Below, in pieces: positions 52,140-60,347 of a stretch of DNA of 64,000 nucleotides; the stretch's first letter is position 1; each line of letters starts with the position of its first letter. The stretch lies in the NCBI RefSeq assembly GCF_004006235.1, contig NZ_CP034753.1, forward strand, positions 62,001 to 126,000. The letters are read 5' to 3'. Origin of the DNA: Agromyces sp. LHK192. Lineage in GTDB: Bacteria; Actinomycetota; Actinomycetes; Actinomycetales; Microbacteriaceae. The position numbers were made by a program, and so were the translations under genes. The notes under the pieces were generated by a model. It saw only the letters and a program-made list of their open reading frames with translations. It had not been told where the DNA came from and did no database searches.

Positions 52140-53063
52140 TCAGGTAGGTGGGTCCACGCGGAAGATTGTGGTCTCGGTCGGGCGCGATGTCACTCGTTCG
52201 ATGATCTCGAGGGCTGCTGGTTCATCGGTGGACGTCACAGCCACGTAGCCCGCGTTGCGCTCCGCGCTCGGTCCGCGCGCCCAGATGTCCGTTGTCGACG
52301 GCAGACGTTCGAGCTCCGTGAGTGCGTCCAACACGGCAGAAGTCGGCCAGTCTGCGTTGACGTCGATCGTGATATCCGACCGGCTCGCGGCATCGGGCTG
52401 CCAGGCGGCAGTGAGCGTTCCCGATGGGTCTCCTGCGATTGACGCTTGCCGGAGTACATTGACTGCCTCGCTCAGGGAAACGCTTTGCCGCATTCTCACG
52501 TTTGGGTTCACGAACGCGGAGGCATTCACTTCGATGACTTCGGGGTATGCGCGGATCACCTCGATGGTCGTGATGACACCAGGTGACAGGTTCCCAAGCG
52601 TCACGGGTGCGAGCTGCGTGGTTCCGGGGATCTGCAGCGCGAGATCGACCGAATTGCGGGCGATACGCGTGCGCTCCAATTCCGGGCGCAACTCGTCGGC
52701 GAGGTACTGGAGGTCGATTGTATCCGCTCTGACCACGAGGCTTGCCCGCCATTCGCCGGGACGATCCTTCCAATCGATGTCATGAACTTCGCCGTGTGCA
52801 GCGGCGACTCCGTCGATCCGTTCGACACGCTCGGCAAGCTCTTGAGCTTCGTACTGCAAGTCGGCCGGCGGCTGCGGCACGAACGACATGCATCCGCTGA
52901 GCAGCAATGCGGTGAGCGCACCGAACACTCCGGAAGTGAACATGCTCGTACTTATCCGGCTGACCGCAGCGGCCAAGGTTTTCAGGATCGTCGCGCCGAC
53001 GTCGCGGCGAGCCGTCAAGGCTCGCCGCTGGCGGCCGGACGCGCCCGCGTCAGCCGGCTTCAC
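52140..53063 (-). CDS. Lipoprotein encoded with an ECF sigma operon, unknown
   Basis: A protein of up to 307 residues with a lipobox-like LLLSGCMS. With the GTG start at 53063 (overlapping the sigma stop, GTGA) the first 40 residues are basic; with the ATG at 52943 the protein begins directly with a short signal peptide (TSGVFGALTALLLSGC) and has 267 residues. The mature region shows repeated beta-alpha patterns (AHGEVHDIDWKDRPGEWRASLVVRAD), resembling secreted sensory or binding domains. No family recognised. Codons are less GC-rich than elsewhere. Confidence 0.68.
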   Translation of the reverse strand: MKPADAGASGRQRRALTARRDVGATILKTLAAAVSRISTSMFTSGVFGALTALLLSGCMSFVPQPPADLQYEAQELAERVERIDGVAAAHGEVHDIDWKDRPGEWRASLVVRADTIDLQYLADELRPELERTRIARNSVDLALQIPGTTQLAPVTLGNLSPGVITTIEVIRAYPEVIEVNASAFVNPNVRMRQSVSLSEAVNVLRQASIAGDPSGTLTAAWQPDAASRSDITIDVNADWPTSAVLDALTELERLPSTTDIWARGPSAERNAGYVAVTSTDEPAALEIIERVTSRPTETTIFRVDPPT

Positions 53064-53614
53064 GATGTCGACTCATCATGGGCGGCGAGCATTCCACTCA
53101 TCCGGGACTTGGCGCGCGAGTAGCGAGCCCGTGCTGTCGCCGGGCGGATGCCGAGAATCTCCGCGGCATCCGCCAGCGTGAAACCCTCCCAGATGACGAG
53201 CGCGAGGACTTCGCGGTCGGCCTCGGAGAGTCGCGTGAAGGCGTCAATGGCGATGTCGTCATCGCTTCGTGCACTGAACTGGGCCGAGACATGGAGCTCG
53301 CCCCGGAGACGCTCGGTGAGACGAATCCGACGGACCGCACCGCGACGGTGGGTCTTCAGGACTCGGTGGGCGACGCCGTACGTCCACGCGCGTTGCTCCG
53401 ATCGGTCGACGGGGAACGCGTCCCGGCGACGCCACAGTACGAGCAGCGTTTCGCCGAGACAATCGGCGGCATCTTCAGTGGGGCTGACCCGACGACCGAA
53501 GAAGGCGAGCAGCTCGGGCGATACGGATCGCACGAACACGGTGAACCCATCACCATCTTCAGGCTCGCTCAAGCTCGGCGCCGCAGCCGATGCTGTTCCC
53601 GGTTCGTTGCTCAC
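53060..53614 (-). CDS. ECF-type RNA polymerase sigma factor
   Basis: A 184-residue sigma-70 family factor with only regions 2 and 4. Region 2 is at about residues 25-95 (LLAFFGRRVSPTEDAADCLGETLLVLW), region 4 at about 125-180 with HTH FTLADAAEILGIRPATARARYSRAKSRM. It is coupled by four-base overlaps on both sides: to a membrane protein gene upstream (start GTG 53614) and to the lipoprotein gene downstream. The upstream membrane protein is the likely anti-sigma partner. Confidence 0.88.
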   Translation of the reverse strand: MSNEPGTASAAAPSLSEPEDGDGFTVFVRSVSPELLAFFGRRVSPTEDAADCLGETLLVLWRRRDAFPVDRSEQRAWTYGVAHRVLKTHRRGAVRRIRLTERLRGELHVSAQFSARSDDDIAIDAFTRLSEADREVLALVIWEGFTLADAAEILGIRPATARARYSRAKSRMSGMLAAHDESTS

Positions 53615-54375
53615 TCGTCACGCCCCAGCAGGCCGTCGCAGGCTGATTCGCCGTACCCGGCTTCGACGAGCGTTCGATCGCCGGCCGCTGCACCGCGGGC
53701 GACTTCTTGGAGTCGGTCGACGACGCCTCCGCCGTCATGCGCGACGATCGACGGGTAGTGCGATTCATCGAGCAGCCAGTCACTGGCCACTCCGCGACGC
53801 ACTGATTCGTCTGCCGCGTCGGCGACGAGCCATTCGTCGTACCAGCTGCAGACGGCCCAGAACTCGAACGTCGTCGTGACCAGCCCTTCCTGAATGAACG
53901 AGTCCTCATCGTTCCCAAGTCGCGCTACAGTCGCGTCGACCCGCTCGATTGCATCGACCCGCCCCCAGCCGGCCGGGAGTTGCAGCCCCTCCGGATAGGC
54001 CGAGTCAATGATCGCGGGAAGATCCTCGCCGGTCAGGTTCAGCCACTCGGTGCCGTCTTCTTCCGTGCTCTGGCTCGGGTCACCGTACTGCCCGGTTCTC
54101 GCCGAAAGCCAAGCGCCGACCGCGGTCACCGGGACCGCGACCCCAATAGCGAGCACCGCGGCCACAACCCCAGCCACGAGTGCGCCGATCCGCCGCCGGC
54201 GCGTCCGCTGTGACGACGCTCGGAGGGCTTCGGCCCGGATCGTCTCGTCCTCGAGCTGGACCGCCAAAGCTACCGCTGCGATCGTGACGGCGGCATCGAG
54301 CCGGACCGCTCCCAGAGGTTGCACGCGCGCCCAGAACCCCGGGTCGTCGTCAACCTGCGATTCTTCTGCCCTCAT
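53611..54375 (-). CDS. Single-span membrane protein, probable anti-sigma partner
   Basis: A 254-residue protein with a cytosolic N-terminus of about 60 residues (LDAAVTIAAVALAVQLEDETIRAEALRA), one membrane helix at about 65-90 (IGALVAGVVAAVLAIGVAVPV) and an extracytoplasmic domain with two well-separated cysteines. This layout is that of anti-sigma factors, though I see no zinc anti-sigma HxxxCxxC motif. It precedes and overlaps the sigma gene, the reverse of the usual order. Function inferred from context only. Confidence 0.72.
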   Translation of the reverse strand: MRAEESQVDDDPGFWARVQPLGAVRLDAAVTIAAVALAVQLEDETIRAEALRASSQRTRRRRIGALVAGVVAAVLAIGVAVPVTAVGAWLSARTGQYGDPSQSTEEDGTEWLNLTGEDLPAIIDSAYPEGLQLPAGWGRVDAIERVDATVARLGNDEDSFIQEGLVTTTFEFWAVCSWYDEWLVADAADESVRRGVASDWLLDESHYPSIVAHDGGGVVDRLQEVARGAAAGDRTLVEAGYGESACDGLLGRDE

Positions 54376-54665
54376 GCCCTATCCATGGCCGCCACCTTCA
54401 GAAGTGTGACAGCCAGCAAGGAAAAATGAGGAAGCCCGTGCGCGAACTCGTTGCCGCCCTGCATCGACCGGTAGACGTCACATCGGTGGAACTAGGGGCC
54501 ACGGGCGATGAACTGGGCGACGTCGCCTGCCGTGGGAGGCACGGCTTCTGTACACCCGGGACTGCGTCAGCGACTAATCCACCGAAGTGCACGGTGAAGG
54601 ATCGCCTTACGGGCGTGACTCGCGCGCCGTGTTGCTCGCAGAGCGACGGCCGAGGAGCACGACGA
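54376..54665. other. Intergenic stretch of 290 bases
   Basis: Contains one rightward open frame (54426-54794) which I do not believe: no ribosome site, no recognisable fold, and its 3' half overlaps a better leftward small membrane gene. It may hold the promoter of the sigma operon, but I could not pick a -35/-10 pair. Confidence 0.35.
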
Positions 54666-54869
54666 TCAGCATTGGGTGCCGGCTGGATCTTCATCGGCGT
54701 CTCGAGTTTCGGAGCGTTGCCGGCCGAGCGCGATCATCAATGCTGGTACGACCACCAGAACAGCGATCATGAGATAGATCGGCCGTGCGAATAGGAGAGC
54801 GAACGCAAGCGCGAGCACGCAGACGGTGGTAATGACTGCCCAGAGCATCGTTGCCGCGGTCGGGTCCAT
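54666..54869 (-). CDS. Small two-helix membrane protein, 67 residues
   Basis: Two adjoining helices (about residues 8-27, AVITTVCVLALAFALLFA, and 31-50, LMIAVLVVVPALMIALG) and a short charged tail ending ETRDADEDPAGTQC. The N-terminal MDP resembles the 49-residue protein at 24714-24863. The ribosome site is weak (AAAGAG), so the start at 54869 is not firm. Function unknown. Confidence 0.52.
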   Translation of the reverse strand: MDPTAATMLWAVITTVCVLALAFALLFARPIYLMIAVLVVVPALMIALGRQRSETRDADEDPAGTQC

Positions 54870-54990
54870 GCCCGAACTCTTTCGGCGCGGATGCTGCGGC
54901 CATGAAGGCCGCCAACCAGTGCACCTTACCTTCGGGTCGTGCGGGCGGCAGTACTGTCGGACCACCCTGAACCCGAGAGAGGACCTTCCT

Positions 54991-55215
54991 TTGCCGCCGA
55001 GCTTCATCATCGGACCGATCCTCGTCGCCGTCGGAATCGTGTTCATCGTGCTGCGGAGGCAGATCGCGCGAAGGAACGCGAGGGCGCTTCAAGAGCAGTT
55101 CGGTCGGGTCGGCAAGTATTCCGCAACGGGGTCGACGCCATCCATTGTCGCGGCGTTCGGGTGCTTGCTCATCGTTGGTGGCCTGTTTGAGATCGGCCGC
55201 GGGCTGTGGGGGTAA
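54991..55215 (+). CDS. Two-helix small membrane protein with AxxNAxALxExFGR linker (copy B)
   Basis: A 74-residue paralog of the protein at 27237-27473: helix, then RRQIARRNARALQEQFGRV, then GSTP, then a second helix. The start is a TTG at 54991, supported by GAGAGAGGA eight bases before it. Both copies lie in lower-GC stretches among other small membrane proteins. Function unknown. Confidence 0.7.
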   Translation: MPPSFIIGPILVAVGIVFIVLRRQIARRNARALQEQFGRVGKYSATGSTPSIVAAFGCLLIVGGLFEIGRGLWG

Positions 55216-55379
55216 CCGACGTCTGAGCTGCACGCTCAGCCGAAGGAGGTTGCTCCTGAAACTCCGACCTGTCTCGCGTGCAGTCGCCGACCCGCGGCCG
55301 CCCCATGAGCGATGGTTTACCTACGGTCGCCGACGTAGGGAGAAAGTTCACGCACCATCATTCGGGCTAGATTCGCGTC

Positions 55380-56429
55380 GTGAGAATTCGCGCGGGTGAC
55401 CCGGTGTCGGGAGTGGTCGTTCGTTCCTTGGTCCTATCGGCGCGCACACGGGTCGAGAGGTTCAGGGCGCTGTTCGATGGGAAGCCGGCCGAGGAGTGGG
55501 ATCTTCCCGGCTCCGACGAGATCGTGGTGGGAGAATTCCGCTTCGAAGGCGTCGCCGGAGAATCACTACTGCTGTGGGATGGGTCGGTGAACGCGGGAAG
55601 CGCTGAGGAGGCTCACGGCTTCTTCGATGGCAACCTGGACCGTTACGAGACGCCAGTCGAGCGCGTGATCGACGCGACAACCGCACGAGCGCTGCCCGAC
55701 GCCGAGTTCTGGCCGATCATCGACAGCCCCGGGGGCCGAACGTGGGAAAGCACCACTCGCAAGGCCGAGCGACTCACCGCCGACCGCGGCGAAGAGTTCG
55801 CGGTCCGCTGGGCGCAGACGGCCGGACTGAAGGCCCTCGAGCTATCCGACGTGCTCAATGCCGCGGGTTGGGAGGCGGGCGATCAGCTCCACGTCATTGG
55901 CGCGACCCTGGCGCAGGGCCTGGATGTGTTCTCGGCGGTTCGGCGTGACCCCGAGTCGTTCGACGCTCGTTGGCTCGCGGACCTGTCGTCGCAGACAATC
56001 TGGATCGGGGCGCGCGCACTCAACCGGTTGGGGCCACACGACGAGTGGGTGAATGTGGAGACCGTCTTCTCGACCCGGCATCGCGCGCTCCTCGAACGCG
56101 CCGACGCCGACACGAGGCGTTGGCAACTCGAGCACGACATCCCGCAGGATATTGACCGTGAGCCGTCCTTCCGCATCGCTCGCGCTGTGGTGGACCTCAC
56201 GGGACGTTATCGAGAGCGATTGTTCCTACTCGTCGACGCCGAAGATAGTCCCGACGCGCCAACCCGTCATGTTGTGGAGTCGTTCGGCGGGGAGATCGTC
56301 GCCGGCCCGGAGTTCAGCAGCTCGGGCGGATTCGGAGGACTCTTCAACTGCGAGGTCTTCACCATCAAGCGGCGTAGTTCCGCTCCGGCCACCGAGTATC
56401 TTGCCAACCACACCTCAGCGCCGGACTGA
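55380..56429 (+). CDS. DUF4240-like protein, 349 residues
   Basis: Soluble protein. The middle part (about residues 108-200) resembles DUF4240: FWPIIDSPGG, then a helix pair and TLAQGLDVFSAVRRDPESFD, the place where that family usually has a GxxVYxxALxDPDSL motif. The rest is unassigned. The GTG at 55380 has no ribosome site but a -10 like TAGATT seven bases before it, so the message is probably leaderless. DUF4240 proteins are of unknown function; some lie near secretion effectors or immunity genes. Confidence 0.7.
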   Translation: MRIRAGDPVSGVVVRSLVLSARTRVERFRALFDGKPAEEWDLPGSDEIVVGEFRFEGVAGESLLLWDGSVNAGSAEEAHGFFDGNLDRYETPVERVIDATTARALPDAEFWPIIDSPGGRTWESTTRKAERLTADRGEEFAVRWAQTAGLKALELSDVLNAAGWEAGDQLHVIGATLAQGLDVFSAVRRDPESFDARWLADLSSQTIWIGARALNRLGPHDEWVNVETVFSTRHRALLERADADTRRWQLEHDIPQDIDREPSFRIARAVVDLTGRYRERLFLLVDAEDSPDAPTRHVVESFGGEIVAGPEFSSSGGFGGLFNCEVFTIKRRSSAPATEYLANHTSAPD

Positions 56430-56476
56430 ACCGGACCGGGTGATCACGCAGATATTGCGGTGTACCGCCCGCCCGC

Positions 56477-58375
56477 TCACCCGAGCAGCGGCCGCTGCGC
56501 CCCGCGCGCCTGCTCCCACTCGCGCCTCGCCGCGCGCGCCCCGTCGAGTTCGGAGACCTCGGCGACCGGCACGTCCCACCAACCTTCGCTGTCGGGGGTG
56601 ACCGAGATCGGGTCGGCCTCGACGTGGATCACCGTCGAACGATCTGACGCCTTCGCCGCAGCGATCGCGCGGCCCAGGGCCGCGGCGGCATCCGGACCGG
56701 TCGGCACCTCGATCACGTCGACGCCGTAGCTGCGGGCGTTCGCGGCGAGGTCGACGGGCACGCGGCCGCCGTGCTCGAAGTCGCGGTGCTCGGCATCGTA
56801 GCTGCGGAACTTCGTGCCGAAGCGCTCCGACCCGACCGATTCCGAGAGGCTGCCGATCGACGCGTAGCCGTCGTTCTGCACGATGACGACGATGATCTTG
56901 AGCCCCTCGGCTACGGCCGTCGCGAGCTCGGAGTGCAGCATCAGGTAGGAGCCGTCGCCCACGAGCACGATCACGTCGCGGTCCGGCGCGGCCCGGCGCA
57001 CGCCGAGTCCGCCGGCGATCTCGTAGCCCATGCACGAGAACGCGTACTCGACGTGGTACCCGAGCGGATCGCGCACCCGCCACAGCCGGTGCAGGTCGCC
57101 CGGCATCGAGCCGGCGGCCTGCACGACGACGTCGGTGGGATCGCTGGCCTCGTTGACGGCGCCGATGAGCTCGGCCTGCGTCGCGAGCGCGCGGTCCGAC
57201 GGTGCGAGCACCTCGTCGGCACGCGCGAACCACTCCCGTCGCTCGTGGGCGATGCGCTCGGCGTAGGCATCCGTCACGCGGTGGCCCCCGAGCGCGGTGC
57301 CGAGCGCTGCGAGCGCTTCGCGCGCGTCGGCGATGATCGGATGCTGCGTGCCGTGCTTGTACGCATCGAAGCTCGCGACGTTGATGTTCACGAACTCGAC
57401 GTCGGGGTTGCGGAACGCGGTGCGGCTCGCGGTCGTGAAGTCGCTGTACCGCGTGCCGATGCCGATGACGAGGTCGGCCTCGGCCGCGAGCCGGTTCGCA
57501 GCGGGGGTGCCGGTCGCGCCGATGCCGCCGAGGTTCGACGCGTGGTCCCAGGGCAGCGCGCCGCCACCGGCCTGCGTCGTTCCGACCGGGATGCCCGTCG
57601 CCTCGACGAAGCGCAGCAGTTCGAGCTCGGCCTCCGAGTACAGCACGCCGCCGCCGGCGACGATGATGGGGGCCTTCGCCGCGCGGATGCGAGCGACCGC
57701 GCGCTCGAGCGGCCCGCGCTCGGGCAGCGGACGGCGCACGTGCCACTCGCGGTCGGCGAGGAACGCCTCGGGCACGTCGAGCATCTCGGCCTGCACGTCC
57801 TCGGGCAGCGCGATCGTGACCGCACCGGTCTCGGCGGGATCGGTCAGCACGCGCATCGCCGCGAGCGCGATCGAGAAGAGCTGCTCGGGCCGCTCGACCC
57901 GGTCGAAGTACCGCGACAGCGGGCGGAACGCGTCGGTCACCTGCAGGCTCGTGTCGTGCGGCAGTTCGAGCTGCTGCAGCACCGGGTCGGCGACGCGGGT
58001 CGCGAACGTGTCGCTCGGCAGCAGCAGGGCGGGGAGCCGGTTGCTCGTCGCGAGCGCTGCACCAGTGAGCATGTTCGCCGAACCGGGCCCGACCGACGCG
58101 GTCGAGGCGAAGGTCGCGCGGCGACGACGCATCCGCGCGTAGCCGACCGACTGGTGCACCATCGCCTGCTCGTTGCGCGCCTGGTGGTACGGCATCAGGT
58201 CGGGGTCGCGGCGGTGGGCTGAGAGCAGTGCCTCGCCCAGGCCGGCGACGTTGCCGTGGCCGAAGATGCCGAACACCCCCGGGATCGTGCGCTCGCGGTG
58301 GTCGCCGTCGACCGTCCACTGGTGGGCGAGGAACTCCACGAGCGCCTGCGCCACCGTCATCCGCCGCGTCGTCAT
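56477..58375 (-). CDS. iolD: 3D-trihydroxycyclohexane-1,2-dione hydrolase (IolD)
   Basis: A 632-residue thiamine-diphosphate enzyme that opens the ring of the inositol-derived dione to 5-deoxy-glucuronate. ThDP glutamate lies in YHQARNEQAMVHQSVG (near residue 69); the cofactor diphosphate motif is GDGSYLMLHSE near 475 with the paired asparagine in QNDGYASIG. The IolD-specific start GVFGIFGHGNVAGLGEAL is clear. Overlaps the iolB stop by four bases. Last gene of the leftward iol operon. Confidence 0.94.
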   Translation of the reverse strand: MTTRRMTVAQALVEFLAHQWTVDGDHRERTIPGVFGIFGHGNVAGLGEALLSAHRRDPDLMPYHQARNEQAMVHQSVGYARMRRRRATFASTASVGPGSANMLTGAALATSNRLPALLLPSDTFATRVADPVLQQLELPHDTSLQVTDAFRPLSRYFDRVERPEQLFSIALAAMRVLTDPAETGAVTIALPEDVQAEMLDVPEAFLADREWHVRRPLPERGPLERAVARIRAAKAPIIVAGGGVLYSEAELELLRFVEATGIPVGTTQAGGGALPWDHASNLGGIGATGTPAANRLAAEADLVIGIGTRYSDFTTASRTAFRNPDVEFVNINVASFDAYKHGTQHPIIADAREALAALGTALGGHRVTDAYAERIAHERREWFARADEVLAPSDRALATQAELIGAVNEASDPTDVVVQAAGSMPGDLHRLWRVRDPLGYHVEYAFSCMGYEIAGGLGVRRAAPDRDVIVLVGDGSYLMLHSELATAVAEGLKIIVVIVQNDGYASIGSLSESVGSERFGTKFRSYDAEHRDFEHGGRVPVDLAANARSYGVDVIEVPTGPDAAAALGRAIAAAKASDRSTVIHVEADPISVTPDSEGWWDVPVAEVSELDGARAARREWEQARGAQRPLLG

Positions 58376-59352
58376 GCCGGGGCTCCCTTCGAGTCATCCG
58401 TGCGCGTCGTGTCATCCGTGCGCGTCGTGTCATCCGTACCCGCGAGCGGCAGCCGGGGATCGACCGGCTCGGCGTCCCAGGTCGACCGCACCCACCCGTG
58501 GTCCGGGTGGTCGGTGATGTTCCATACGCGATCGCCGGGGCCGGCCATCACGTTCAGGTAGTACAGGTCGTAGCCGGGCGCCGCGGCCGCCGGGCCGTGG
58601 TAGCCGCCGGGCAGCAGCACCACGTCGCCGGTGCGCACCCGCTCGTCGAGTTCGATGTGCGTGGCGGCCGACGACGACGCGCTGAAGAGCGCATATCCGC
58701 CGTCACGTGCGGCGTCGCTGCCGGCGCCGTCGCCGGTCTCGACCGGCTCGACCTCGAAGTAGTAGATCTCCTCGAGCGCCGACTCGACCCCCGGCACGTG
58801 CTCGTCGTGCTTGTGCGGCGGGTACGACGACCAGTTGCCGGCGGGCGTGAGCACCTCGCACACGATGAGCCGGTCGGCGTCGAGCACCGCCGGAGTGCCG
58901 AGGTCGTGCACCTCGCGGCTCGACTGCCCGCGTCCGCGCAGTTCGACGGGTGCGGCTTCGGCAGGAAGGTGGCGAACGGGCCGGTGCGTCGAAGCGGATG
59001 CCTCGGCCACCGCCACCCGGCCGGAGCCCGAGATGCGGGCGGCGGCCTGCGGCGGCAGGTAGCAGGTGTCGGTCGCGCCGCCGAAGACCGAGGCGCGCCC
59101 GGCCAGGTCGACCGTGGTCGGGCCGTCGGCGCCGGTGACCTCGACGCGGAACGAGCCGTGCAGCGGCACGATGAGCCGCTCGACGTCGGCGGCGTCGAGG
59201 GTGAGTTCCTCGCCATCTGCGCCGGCCAGTTCGCCGATGCGCAACCCGGTGTGCCGCCATCCGTCGATGCGGTCGTCGACCACCGCGGCCCACCCGCCCT
59301 CGGCGAGGGTGCCTGCGGGCCGGAACCAGCGCCCGCTGTCGTCGTCGGTCAC
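58372..59352 (-). CDS. iolB: 5-deoxy-glucuronate isomerase (IolB)
   Basis: A 326-residue bicupin isomerase that turns 5-deoxy-glucuronate into 2-deoxy-5-keto-gluconate. The metal histidines are in SSYPPHKHDEH near residue 180 and the later GGYHGPAAAPGYDLYYLNVMAGP-type block is present in spaced form. GTG start at 59352. The last 18 residues are a repeat, TDDTTR-TDDTTR-TDDSKG, an addition beyond the fold and encoded by an 18-base tandem repeat that runs up to the iolD start. Confidence 0.94.
   Translation of the reverse strand: MTDDDSGRWFRPAGTLAEGGWAAVVDDRIDGWRHTGLRIGELAGADGEELTLDAADVERLIVPLHGSFRVEVTGADGPTTVDLAGRASVFGGATDTCYLPPQAAARISGSGRVAVAEASASTHRPVRHLPAEAAPVELRGRGQSSREVHDLGTPAVLDADRLIVCEVLTPAGNWSSYPPHKHDEHVPGVESALEEIYYFEVEPVETGDGAGSDAARDGGYALFSASSSAATHIELDERVRTGDVVLLPGGYHGPAAAAPGYDLYYLNVMAGPGDRVWNITDHPDHGWVRSTWDAEPVDPRLPLAGTDDTTRTDDTTRTDDSKGAPA
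58393..58438 (-). repeat. 18-base tandem repeat in the iolB 3' end
   Basis: Two identical units GTCATCCGTGCGCGTCGT (58393-58410, 58411-58428) and the first ten bases of a third. In frame, adding hexapeptides to the IolB C-terminus directly before the overlapping iolD start. Confidence 0.88.
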
Positions 59353-59441
59353 GTTCGATCCTCTCGTTCCGGATGCCTCGGTGCAGTTTCAGTCCGTTTC
59401 GGATGCCTCGTGCGGATGCCCGACGCCCGGCTGCGCGCCGC

Positions 59442-60347
59442 TCACGCGTCGTGCACGAGCGCTGCCGCGGTGTCGACCGCGCGGATGACGTCGCCGTCGG
59501 GAGGGTAGACGAGCGCACGCCCGACCACCAACCCGCGCACGCCCGGAAGGGCCAGTGCGCGCTGCCAGCTCGCGTAGGTCGCCGCAGGGTCGTCGGCGCG
59601 CTCGCCGCCGAGCAGCAGGGTCGGCAGCGTCGTGGCGGCCATGACGCGTTCCATGTCGTCGACGACGGGCAGCTTCATCCACGAGTACGCCGAGCTCGTG
59701 CCGAGTCCGGCGGCGATCGCGATCGAAGTGATGACGGCCTCGGTGCTCAGGTCGTTGACGACGGCACCGTCGCGTCGGGTGCTCATGAACGGTTCGAGCA
59801 TGATCGGCACGCGAGCGGCGGCGGCCGCCGACACGGCGCGCGCGGTCGCCTCGAGCGTCGCGCTCGTGCCGGCGTCGTCGAGGTCGACGCGCAGGAGGCA
59901 CTTCGCGAAGTCGAGGCCGTCGCGCACGATGCCGGGAAGGTCGTAGGCCGTGTAGCGGTCGTCCATCTCGAACGCGGCTCCGCGCAGGCCGCCGCGGTTC
60001 ATCGACCCGACGACGACCTTGTCGTCGAGTGCGCCGAGCAGGGCGAGGTCGTCGATGATGTCGGGGGTCGCGAGCACGCCGTCGACCCCGGGCCGGGCGA
60101 GCGCGACCGTGAGGCGTTCGAGCAGCAGGTAGCGGTCGGCCATCGCCATGGGCTCGTCGCCGACGCCGAGCGCGCCCCGCGCCGGATGGTCGGCGGCGAG
60201 GATGAACAGCCGGCCGTTGTCGCCGAGCACGGGCCGCCGCCGGCGCGCGGCGTGGGCGCGGGCGATCGCGTCGGGGTCGGTCGCCCGGAGGTGGCGGATC
60301 TCGGCGAACCGCTTCGGGTCGACGAGCTGCGGGTCATGCCCGGACAT
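59442..60347 (-). CDS. Cgl0159-type TIM-barrel protein, probable IolJ-like aldolase
   Basis: A 301-residue (beta/alpha)8 protein of the Cgl0159 family, found in actinobacterial iol clusters and related to DeoC/LacD-type class I aldolases. AADHPARGALG near residue 51 and VDLDDAGTSAT near 154 are recognisable; candidate Schiff-base lysine in CLLRVD region (DFAKCLLR). Its likely job is to split 2-deoxy-5-keto-gluconate-6-phosphate, as no other IolJ is present. GGGAGGG before the ATG at 60347 lies in the iolC 3' end (14-base overlap). Confidence 0.85.
   Translation of the reverse strand: MSGHDPQLVDPKRFAEIRHLRATDPDAIARAHAARRRRPVLGDNGRLFILAADHPARGALGVGDEPMAMADRYLLLERLTVALARPGVDGVLATPDIIDDLALLGALDDKVVVGSMNRGGLRGAAFEMDDRYTAYDLPGIVRDGLDFAKCLLRVDLDDAGTSATLEATARAVSAAAAARVPIMLEPFMSTRRDGAVVNDLSTEAVITSIAIAAGLGTSSAYSWMKLPVVDDMERVMAATTLPTLLLGGERADDPAATYASWQRALALPGVRGLVVGRALVYPPDGDVIRAVDTAAALVHDA

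Noticed and set aside
54426..54794. Plus-strand open frame of 122 codons
   Set aside because: No ribosome site, unconvincing composition, and it overlaps a small leftward membrane gene with clear helices.
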